Origin: Oscillospiraceae bacterium
Lineage (GTDB): Bacteria; Bacillota; Clostridia; Oscillospirales; Acutalibacteraceae
Length of the DNA: 40,672 nt
Assembly (NCBI GenBank): GCA_009777055.1
Contig: WRMQ01000012.1
Coordinates: 1-40,672 of the forward strand
Reading direction: 5' to 3'
In this document: positions 6,614-13,600 of the stretch, piece by piece
How the letters are laid out: each line of letters opens with the position of its first letter
Position numbering within the stretch: position 1 is the first letter of the stretch
Translations under genes and position numbers: made by a program
The notes under the pieces: model-generated
The model's input: the letters and a program-made list of their open reading frames with translations, nothing else
Database searches by the model: none
What the model was told of the DNA's origin: nothing

Positions 6614-7444
6614 CTAAGGCGCATATTCATATCTTTCAACAAATATCTTAGGAGCGGTTGTACTGGAACCCAAAACGGATGCATAAGTGGTAAGGCCGTC
6701 ATATCGTCCCCATACAATAATTACATCATCGACCAGAATACGACCATCCCGATCATTCAAGGCACCACCGAATATAACGATATTATCTCTCCAAATGCCG
6801 AAATCCCCTTCCGTGACGGAAATTCGCAGAAGTCCATCTTCAACAACTTGGGTTACTTTCCCCTCAATTGTCACGTTTTTGCTACGCCATTTATCCGGGT
6901 ATCTTGCCAAGTCATTGTATGTTACAAATTCATAGCTTTTTTCCGTTTCCGGTGGAAGGCTTATAGTTGTTCTGGCGGCATTTTGTTCATCATAGTGTTT
7001 TGCAAACGCTTCGTATTCATCGGCATGATCCGCCATGTATTTGTTCCACGCTTCCTGATCCCCTAGAATCTCTGGGCGTTCCTTCACTAATTTGTCCCAT
7101 CCGTCAAAGAAAGCATCTGGGGAAATTGTAGTTGCGCTTGCTGTCTTGGTGGTCTGTGCGGTTTTTGTCGTGGCTGTGATAGTCGTAGTCCGTGCGGCTT
7201 CCTCCGCCGCTATTCTGGATTGCTCTGCCGCCCTTGATTCCCGCTCCGACTGCGCTATTGCCCTAGATTCAGCTATAGCCGCTTTTTCTTCGGGGGTTCT
7301 GTTGCTATCAACAATCATCCCCCACACCGCCAAGACAATGAACAGCGCAATAGGACCGCCGACAACAATAAGCAGTACCTTTTTCCACTTCTTCATCTTC
7401 TTGCGTCCCCTGATGGTAGTGTCAGCCGCGCCCGGCTCAGTCAT
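6614..7444 (-). CDS. Membrane-anchored protein with OB-fold-like C-domain
   Basis: A 276-aa protein of unknown function. A basic start (RGRKKMKKWKK) leads into one membrane helix (about 22-46, VLLIVVGGPIALFIVLAVWG). An Ala/Arg/Glu helix (55-88) and a Thr-rich linker (89-110) follow. The last 105 residues (FVTYNDLARYPDKWRSKNVT... IEGKVTQVVEDG... DDVIIVWGRYDG) look like the OB-fold-type domain of small Gram-positive membrane proteins and lipoproteins carried by phages and ICEs. The N-in/C-out topology places that domain outside the cell. The RBS AGGAGGGG is just upstream. It follows the 111-aa gene by 10 bp in one operon. Possible roles include surface exclusion, envelope sensing or defence; none is shown. 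Confidence 0.6.
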   Translation of the reverse strand: MTEPGAADTTIRGRKKMKKWKKVLLIVVGGPIALFIVLAVWGMIVDSNRTPEEKAAIAESRAIAQSERESRAAEQSRIAAEEAARTTTITATTKTAQTTKTASATTISPDAFFDGWDKLVKERPEILGDQEAWNKYMADHADEYEAFAKHYDEQNAARTTISLPPETEKSYEFVTYNDLARYPDKWRSKNVTIEGKVTQVVEDGLLRISVTEGDFGIWRDNIVIFGGALNDRDGRILVDDVIIVWGRYDGLTTYASVLGSSTTAPKIFVERYEYAP

Positions 7445-7454
7445 GCCACCCCTC

Positions 7455-7790
7455 CTAATCTACCCAACGATAGCTTTTAACCGATCCTGCGATTGACTCA
7501 AAGCTGCGTTCATCTTCCTGCAAGACGTTGAACAGTATCCGCCCACAGGCTTTCCCAGCCTCATCATAATTTCCGGCATAGGCTTCAACTAGGTCTTGCA
7601 GCGGCGTTCCTGTCCACGATTGGGCGTTGAAGCCGCCAACGAGGGTACGGGCCTCAAAGTCCACGTTCTTTCCGTTCTGCGCCATGAAGGCATAGGCCGC
7701 GCCCTGCAAGAAATCCTCTACCCGCTGCATTTGCTCCTGGGTGATTCCGGTCACGCCTTTCTGCATGGTGTCGGGTGCATTGCTAATCAT
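7455..7790 (-). CDS. Unknown 111-aa cytosolic protein of the element
   Basis: Not recognised. It is a soluble 111-aa protein with no signal or membrane segment: a helical first part (ITQEQMQRVEDFLQGAAYAF) and a second part rich in G, D and aromatic residues (GGFNAQSWTGTPLQDLVEAY). An ideal RBS (AGGAGG, eight bases before ATG) and a perfect consensus promoter 34 bp upstream suggest high constitutive expression. It is the first gene of a two-gene operon with the membrane protein at 6614-7444. Cargo of this kind in chromosomal islands often affects phages or plasmids, but the sequence gives no direct evidence for that. Confidence 0.6.
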   Translation of the reverse strand: MISNAPDTMQKGVTGITQEQMQRVEDFLQGAAYAFMAQNGKNVDFEARTLVGGFNAQSWTGTPLQDLVEAYAGNYDEAGKACGRILFNVLQEDERSFESIAGSVKSYRWVD

Positions 7791-7823
7791 GAAAATGTCC
7801 TCCTATGTTTTTATGGTGAATCT

Positions 7824-7852
7824 ATTATAGTCTCATTACGAAACATTGTCAA
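7824..7852 (-). promoter_or_regulatory. Perfect consensus sigma-A promoter of the cassette
   Basis: Minus strand TTGACA (7852-7847), 17 bp, TATAAT (7829-7824). It drives the 111-aa and membrane-protein genes and stands back to back with the XRE regulator at 7940, the obvious candidate to control it. Confidence 0.85.
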
Positions 7853-7939
7853 GCTAATTTTCTGCCTGAATGATTCTAATTGAGACATCAATTGATTGTG
7901 CTCCTTGAACATGATACCATCTTTCAAGGAGGTACGATT

Positions 7940-8269
7940 ATGATTGCTTTGAGACTGCGCCAGCTTCGAGAGGAAAAGGGCGTAAATCAAGTTGACGTGG
8001 CGCAGCACCTGAATATTAGCCGCGTAACATACTCCCAATATGAAACCGGCAAGCGGCAAATGAATTATGAATCGCTCGATCTGCTAGCGGGGTATTTTTG
8101 CGTCAGCGTGGATTATCTGCTAGGCCGAACAGACGAGCGCGGCGCACTTCGACCCAATGAAGAGGCATTGTTGCGTAGCTATGATCTGATGGACGAGCGC
8201 GGGCGCATGAATGTGAATGCAACAGTGGCGCATGAAATGTCACTCGTACAGCGCAAAGAAAACAAATAG
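7940..8269 (+). CDS. XRE-family regulator, divergent from the cassette
   Basis: A 109-aa protein with a Cro/CI HTH at about residues 5-60 (LRQLREEKGVNQVDVAQHL, ISRVTYSQYETGKRQ) continuing with the YFCVSVDYLLGRTDER segment typical of small Firmicute phage-type repressors. The C-terminal 40 residues are charged and unclassified. The ATG at 7940 follows AAGGAGG seven bases upstream, which rules out an in-frame start 60 bases earlier. It faces the two-gene cassette across 149 bp containing that cassette's promoter and is the last gene before the right att site. It may repress the cassette or be a second phage-sensing regulator; which one is not visible. Confidence 0.85.
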   Translation: MIALRLRQLREEKGVNQVDVAQHLNISRVTYSQYETGKRQMNYESLDLLAGYFCVSVDYLLGRTDERGALRPNEEALLRSYDLMDERGRMNVNATVAHEMSLVQRKENK

Positions 8270-8662
8270 TATTACTTGCTACTTCCAAGACAAGACAACA
8301 AATGATCACCATAGGCCCTCTATTGCCCCACACGGCCTCTTGACTAAAAAACGGTAGTTATCCCTCTTGACAAAAAACATCCTCATGGGGAGCCTTGTAG
8401 AGGCTCATGGAGAAGCAGGGCTATATGATGAAAACAGTCGCAAAATATCTCTTGACCTGATCCACCGACCTAAAGAGTATTACATACCAAGGTAACATAG
8501 ATCGGTTGTTTCACTGCAACACAACTGCAACAATTGGTGCAACGAATAGAACAAATCAAGGCAAAGTGCTATAAAGCGAAGCAAGGCAGAAACCGCTATA
8601 CACAAGGAGTTTATAAGACTGTGTAAAGCGTAATAAAGCAGGGGGATTTCTGCTTTAGGTAA
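8270..8662. other. Right end of the element, non-coding with repeats
   Basis: About 390 bp without a gene. It holds two close direct repeats, CCTCTTGACTAAAAAAC (8336-8352) and CCTCTTGACAAAAAAC (8363-8378), and a related CTCTTGAC at about 8450. Arm-type repeats follow at 8512-8543. Function as integrase, Xis or replication protein binding sites is inferred. Confidence 0.5.
8512..8543. repeat. Probable integrase arm-binding repeats, right end
   Basis: cACTGCAACAcaACTGCAACAattggtGCAAC repeats the unit seen at 2642-2666 near the left end, in the same orientation and almost the same spacing. This supports assigning both ends to one element. Confidence 0.55.
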
Positions 8663-8686
8663 TTCAAGTCCTTCTGCCCCTGCCAC
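8663..8686 (+). repeat. Right attachment site, 24-bp direct repeat
   Basis: Identical to 2562-2585: T-loop to CCA of tRNA-Trp. Upstream of it the tRNA match stops (TTTAGGTAA before the repeat), so only the 24-bp core was exchanged here. Confidence 0.85.
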
Positions 8687-8695
8687 TTTTCCGGA

Positions 8696-8731
8696 CCGCG
8701 AAAGCCTTTCGTATCAAGGCTTTCGCGGTTT
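8696..8731 (+). terminator. Strong hairpin after the right att site
   Basis: CCGCGAAAGCCTT (8696-8708) and AAGGCTTTCGCGG (8716-8728) form a perfect 13-bp stem followed by TTTCATCTTT. It is probably the original terminator of the chromosomal tRNA-Trp gene. A shorter relative lies after the left att site. Confidence 0.7.
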
Positions 8732-8790
8732 CATCTTTGCCTTGCCGAGCCTCTGATTACCCTTTGCCAAAGGCTCTTTCTAACATTTTT

Positions 8791-9020
8791 CTAACGGATC
8801 TCCAGCGGAAGCAGATTCTCCAGCGCCGCCGTGATGTTGCGCTTGGAGGTGGCGTCGATGTGGGAATAGAAGTTCAGCGTGGTCGATGCCTGCGAGTGGC
8901 CCAGCCAGTGGCAGGTCGCTCGCGGCAATCGTTTTGTGGAACATGCGGGTTAGGTAGTTCAGCGAGATCAGGGTGCCGTCCGGCCAGGTGAACACGGAAT
9001 CGCTGTCGTGGTAAGCACAG
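8791..9020 (-). pseudogene. Relic of a second tyrosine integrase, internally deleted
   Basis: The minus strand reads VFTWPDGTLISLNYLTRMF and HKTIAASDLP in one frame, then shifts frame and continues HWLGHSQASTTLNFYSHIDA and the tail ENLLPLEIR before a stop at 8791-8793. Intact integrases of this type have the H-x-x-R segment (HDLRHS) between these parts; it is deleted here along with the N-terminal two thirds. Together with its position just outside the right att site, and the same orientation as the intact integrase, this marks a decayed older element at the same tRNA. Confidence 0.8.
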
Positions 9021-9148
9021 GGAAAAGAACAAATGATTTGTCTTTTATCTTTCGGTGAATACAGAATTTTCCGCAAGTAAAATCAAGCAATGCAATTTCA
9101 ATAACTCTATAATAACAATAGAGCGGAAGAAACGAGGTGAGCAGACGA

Positions 9149-9381
9149 ATGTACGAGTGGCACAAGCAAGTTCAAATCATTGTTGAAGAAATCGACAACT
9201 GTATAATACGACGCGACGATGAAGCCTTAACGCTTGGTTTTCTTTCTCGTAAGCTGGGTTATTCCGAATTTCATACTACGAGAAAATTCAAGGAAATATC
9301 GGGTATGCCGTTCTTCGTACAAAAATAAATCCCTTTGACCGCTACTTATTAGGAATTGGAGAGACGCGCATGCCCGTGTAG
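9149..9381 (+). pseudogene. Relic of an AraC-type transcription regulator
   Basis: The first 56 residues (MYEWHKQVQIIVEEID, LTLGFLSRKLGYSEFH, TTRKFKEISGM) are the opening and first HTH of an AraC-family regulator with an RBS (GAGGTGA) before the ATG. The frame then breaks at a stop (9326-9328). In the next frame VLRTKINPFDRYLLGIGE follows, which resembles the domain joint far downstream in intact relatives. An internal deletion removed the second HTH. It is non-functional as a regulator and part of the decayed zone beside the att site. Confidence 0.7.
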
Positions 9382-9582
9382 AGCGCCAGCAAAACCTCCA
9401 ATCCGCGGCCGTTTTTTGCACATGCGCAGCCGTCAAACGGTGCACTGTTTGAAAGCTCCGGACGGCTGGCATTTTTGGTAAATTCGATTGCAGAATATTC
9501 CCTTTGCGCGGCCCACGCCTCTCAAATGCTGGAAAAGCCCGCGTTTTGTGCATGCAACAAGGCTCTTTTTTGCTTTCAAGCA
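9382..9582. other. Gap before the pilus promoter, no gene seen
   Basis: About 200 bp between the AraC relic and the pilus promoter. Open frames here have no RBS and unlikely composition. No clear terminator, tRNA or repeat was seen. Confidence 0.4.
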
Positions 9583-9611
9583 TTGACTTTCCGTGCCTTT
9601 AGTAGTATAAA
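9583..9611 (+). promoter_or_regulatory. Sigma-A promoter of the pilus locus
   Basis: TTGACT (9583-9588), 17 bp, TATAAA (9606-9611), 80 bp before the first gene of the locus. No equally good promoter was seen before the later genes, so most of the locus may be one transcript. Confidence 0.75.
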
Positions 9612-9622
9612 ATGAAGCGGAC

Positions 9623-9661
9623 ACCGGTTTAAACCCTGAATCTGATTGAAGGGTTTCCGGT
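9623..9661 (+). promoter_or_regulatory. Leader hairpin in the pilus 5' UTR
   Basis: ACCGG and AAACCCT (9623-9637) pair with AGGGTTT and CCGGT (9650-9661) with a small bulge and a 12-base loop. It lies right after the promoter and 30 bp before the first ATG, with no T-run. It could stabilise the mRNA or be a binding site. Confidence 0.5.
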
Positions 9662-9691
9662 CAACAGGACACTGAAAGAAAAGGAAGAGCT

Positions 9692-10072
9692 ATGGATCAC
9701 ATGCAGGGCTTCGCCTATCAACATCAATATGCCTATCCGCCCCAACAAAACGCGCGGCAATATCAGGCTGTCCAAGAGCAGCCGTTTGACGCGCCGGACG
9801 ACTGCGCTTGGGACGCGCTGCTAAACCAAATACGCATTGATCATATGCCGGAAGGCAGGCCGCACAGCACGTCGGAGCAACCAGCGGTCACGGACAAACA
9901 GCTGCGTGCTCTCAACCGCAGGCATTTGCTGGTGATGATCCGTGACCTGCAAGTGACGGTCCGCGGCCTGGAAGAAAAAGTTCAGCAAGAGAAAAATGAA
10001 AAAGAAAGCCTGCTCCTGGCATATCAGGCGGGGCAGAGATGGACACAGGATAGTTATGCGAAACAACAGTGA
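9692..10072 (+). CDS. Unknown 126-aa coiled-coil protein, first in the pilus locus
   Basis: Not assigned to a known function. Residues 1-40 are low complexity, rich in Q, Y, P and H (QHQYAYPPQQNARQYQ). The C-terminal half (about 75-110) is a predicted helix or coiled coil (LNRRHLLVMIRDLQVTVR, EEKVQQEKNEKES) ending in LLLAYQAGQRW. No signal peptide or membrane span, so it is probably cytosolic. AAGGAAG precedes the ATG. It overlaps the signal peptidase gene by 17 bp. Similar small coiled-coil proteins with an N-terminal L-x-R-x-x-LL motif stand before signal peptidase genes in pilus loci of other Clostridia, which suggests a role in pilus biogenesis or its control (inference). Confidence 0.65.
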   Translation: MDHMQGFAYQHQYAYPPQQNARQYQAVQEQPFDAPDDCAWDALLNQIRIDHMPEGRPHSTSEQPAVTDKQLRALNRRHLLVMIRDLQVTVRGLEEKVQQEKNEKESLLLAYQAGQRWTQDSYAKQQ

Positions 10073-10667
10073 CGCGAAAATTCGTGAGCAGGTGAACGCC
10101 CTCGGGCTTCCCTGTATCGAAACGCTCAACCGGGAAATCGCCCGGCAGGAGCGTTTGCGGGCTTACAGGCGGCTTGCTCTCGGCCTCCTGGCCGGCCTTG
10201 TAGTAGCCGCTGCGGTGATTGTGCTTATCACGAATCTGTGGGTTGCCGTGCTGCGGATCGACGGCTCCAGCATGACCCCTCTGTTAAAAATGGACGAGAT
10301 CGTCCTTGCGGTGAGGACAGGCAGCCCTGAGAAAAACGAGATCATCGCGTTGAATCATAACAATAAGCTCCACATCAAGCGGGTGGTCGCCCTGGCGGGC
10401 GACCGGGTGGACATCGGCGAAGACGGCGTTGTTTCGGTCAACGGCAACGCGCTCAGCGAGCCCTATGTCTCCGAACCGAGTTTCGGCAGCTGCGATATCG
10501 AGCTTCCCTTCCAGGTGCCGCCCGGCGCGGTGTTTGTCCTGAGCGACAACCGCGCGGACAGCATAGACAGCCGCGACAGCCGCTTTGGGGTGGTGGAACG
10601 GGAGCAGGTTATCGGCAAGGTCATCTTCCGCATGTGGCCGCTGCCGCGGCTCGGGAGTATTGCATAA
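10056..10667 (+). CDS. Type I signal peptidase (S26) of the pilus locus
   Basis: A 203-aa signal peptidase. After a basic cytosolic start (1-40) there is one membrane helix (about 41-66, LALGLLAGLVVAAAVIVLIT). The catalytic serine S72 lies in box B (GSSMTP), the general-base lysine K108 in LHIKRVVALAGDRVD, and the conserved late motif VFVLSDNRADSIDSR at 159-173. It cleaves signal peptides of exported proteins, and in pilus loci a dedicated copy processes pilins. The ATG at 10056 was chosen because an upstream start would lie deep in the preceding gene and AGGA stands six bases before it. It is followed by the giant adhesin gene after 23 bp. Confidence 0.92.
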   Translation: MRNNSDAKIREQVNALGLPCIETLNREIARQERLRAYRRLALGLLAGLVVAAAVIVLITNLWVAVLRIDGSSMTPLLKMDEIVLAVRTGSPEKNEIIALNHNNKLHIKRVVALAGDRVDIGEDGVVSVNGNALSEPYVSEPSFGSCDIELPFQVPPGAVFVLSDNRADSIDSRDSRFGVVEREQVIGKVIFRMWPLPRLGSIA

Positions 10668-10690
10668 AAAACATAGGACGGTGCAAACGA

Positions 10691-13600
10691 ATGAAGAGAA
10701 ATGATAGAGTCATGGGGAAAATTTTAGCGGACAAACAGCGCAGGAGGATAGCTTTGGCTGTCTTTGCGCCGCTGCTGGCCGCTGTGGTTGTGCTCACGGG
10801 CATATTGTCCTTGCTGCCCGCGCGGACGGCGGAAAGCCCCCTCGAGGAGTTTACGGTGACGGGCGTCACGCAGCGAAGGTATACTAGCCTGGGGCTCGAA
10901 ACTTATAACAACAGCAACATCGCCGGATATTTAGACAGTTGGAAGGTGCCGGGCATGAGCATTGAGGATCCGGTCACGCTCAACCCACTTTCAAGCGGCA
11001 AGAACGACCATCTGGTGATCTACCGCCTGCCGCTGGGCGGATATGCGGTGCCGGACACCGTCAAGTGGAACGGCCGTAGGAACCTCGTCGACCACATCGT
11101 GCTGCTGTATACGAATGAAGGATGGGAGCAAATCGGAACGGTGACAGCGACGAGCAATGAGATACACATCTGGAAGCTTTCGCCCGCTCAGCAGGCGGGC
11201 GCTGCGGGCAAATATTTATATATCGCCTTTTTCGCCGACAAAACGAACCCGGATTTAGACCTCGCCGGTATTACCAACGCGTCCACATCCCCCTTCAGCG
11301 TTATAGCTGCATTTGATTCACTCCCGCAGGCCATCTTTAACCGCGACCCGCTTCCTTCCCCTCCCCCCATGGTCGACGATAATCTGAGCGCGGTGGACTG
11401 GACGGAAACCGTGGATCATACCGGGTATGACACTGGCTCCACGCTTGCCTACACGAGGGAAACGTCAACGAAATTCAACGGCTACGAAACGCCGGACCAT
11501 GTTGTATTTGGCGATAACGTCGTGCGGTTTTTCGGATACGGCAGAGATCCCTATATGGACTACGTCTTCTGTGACAACAACGCCTCCTTTGAGGGCGTGG
11601 CCTTCAAGCTGACGCCGGTGCAAATGATTTTCCACACCTTCTATCAGACCGGCTTTTTGTTCGGCGGGGTCATGAACGGCGGCAATTATACCGGCTACGC
11701 GCTGATACTGGAATGCGGCAACTCGGAGGGTATGCTGGAAACCGGCACGGCCAGCCTGTCTTTGTACTACATCAACAACGAGCCGTGGGACACCGATCAA
11801 TTCACACCCGGCAGCGCCGCGACCACGCGCACATTGATCGCCACCTACAAAACCGGTATCAAGAACAGAGACAATACCCCTATCGACGTAAATATCAAAA
11901 TCACCGGCGGCAACACCGCCGAGGTTTACATAGACGGCACGCTGCGCTCCAGCATCGGCGTGGCCATGCCCGGCCAGGGCTTCGGCTTTTTCACCGGATA
12001 TTATGAACACGCATGCACCATATTGAGCGTCGTGCAGTACGACTATGTGGCCCTGACCGGGCTCCCCCCGGTGCCGATGAAGCTCACAACGGTCACGGCG
12101 CGGTTTTATGACGCCGACGAGACCTGGACCGAAATTGCCGCGTCCCAAACCGAGCAGGGCTACGCGGGCATGGTATACGACGTGATCCCTCCGAAAAACG
12201 TTACGATCAACGATGAGGATTGGGTTTTTGTCAACTCACTTCCCGGGAAAAGGGAGGGGCTGGTCTATAAAAACCAGTATTACCACGATGTGATCAACCT
12301 GTATTACCGAAAGATTGATGGCGACATAACCGCCTCCAAAAGCGCGTCCGTAGGCGGCGTTTCAAATAACGGCGCCGAGCAGGAGCCCGTCAAGGTGAAT
12401 CCCGGCGGCACCATCGACTATACCATCAGCGCGCAAAAAGTAGAGCCGACGCGCTATGTTTTGCGGGGCATCCAGTTCGATTCTACCTCTAGTCCTCTTT
12501 CCAACGCAATGCGAACAAATATCGAGGACGCAAAGACGCTCTTTGGGATCGACAGCCCTTACCTTAGCAATGCCGCATACAATTATTCCACTTATTATCG
12601 ATACAATCCTTACCTGACGCCCACTCCGACCGGTGAAGGTATCTCCTGCATCGCCCCGGTAGAAATTCTGGAAAAAGCAGATATGGTGAACGAAGCCGAC
12701 GGCAGCCCAGTGGGGGATCTTCCTCCGGGCGCCTATACCATGAGCGTTGTGTTTGTGAAGACCCCTTTTAACGGGGGATCGGCCGAACGCCCGAACAGCG
12801 CGCAATGGCCGGGCGTTTATATCGGAATGGGCGCTGATTTTTATTATAGTGATTCTGGTGTTAGCTTTGTCAATACTCTTGCAAGGGTACATCCGGGGAA
12901 CGCGAAGCTCCACGTACCCGCGTCCGAGCTGAGCACCTCCGGCGGGTACGGGCTGACCGACCCCATTGAGATCGGGGAGATCCGAATCAGCGCAAGCGGG
13001 CGTATTCTGAGCGGCTTTCAATGGCAGATCCATATCCCGCAGGTAGACGACATGATCCAAATGTTCCCCATAGTCGAAGACAAAGCGGGCAATTCGGTGA
13101 CCATAGCGTCTATCGTGCTGACACCTGTGGAGAGCGACTCTTATTTCTTCCCCATAGGAGCGTCGACGGGAGACTATCAAAGAAGCGCCGTTACAAACTT
13201 CAACGCGTGCTTCAGCCAGACTGTTGCCACAACCCTATATAACAAAGACATAAAGATGGGCTCCTATTCAGGGAATAGTACCACCCCACCGTTTTCGGCT
13301 GTTGCGTTTTACAGAACATCAAACGTGACAAATAATCTGGTCACCCTGAACAGGGTCGAGATGGCGGACAATCTGACCATGCCGCCGGGGCAATATACCG
13401 TAGGGTTTAATTTCCTTCAGAGTGATATCGGCGGATCTGTTAACTTCACCTATAACGGCGCAACCATGACCTTGGTCTCGGCGTCTTCGCCCTCTGCCCT
13501 GAACGTAGGTATCGGCAACGTGTCCAATACCGGCCCGAACACCGGGACCTCCGTGTCCTTATATCATCCCTATACCAGATGGACCACGGAGACCGCGGGG

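Larger units (their letters stand above)
2562..8686. mobile_element. 6.1-kb integrative element at tRNA-Trp, PICI-like layout
   Basis: Bounded by the 24-bp tRNA repeats. Gene order is int and CI-like repressor (minus), then divergent xis-like, replication protein and DnaC-like loader (plus), then a two-gene cassette (minus) and an XRE regulator (plus). Similar actgcaac repeats lie inside both ends, as expected of integrase arm sites. No capsid, portal, terminase, tail, relaxase or conjugation gene is present. The layout resembles phage-inducible chromosomal islands or another satellite. A deletion remnant of a prophage or a mini-ICE is the alternative. Confidence 0.75.

Noticed and set aside
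6546-6623. Tiny frame after AGGAGG (about 20 codons, LLCGLASGIFTMTVSAYSNA)
   Set aside because: Considered as a type I toxin-like peptide, but it resembles no known toxin family, has no antisense promoter in view and could be chance.
8641-8686. Right att site considered as a complete tRNA gene
   Set aside because: Only the T-loop to CCA part matches; bases upstream do not form anticodon, D or acceptor 5' arms.
9227-9583. Minus-strand 118-codon frame opposite the AraC relic
   Set aside because: Shadow of the AraC relic and the non-coding gap; Cys/Arg-rich composition typical of noise.
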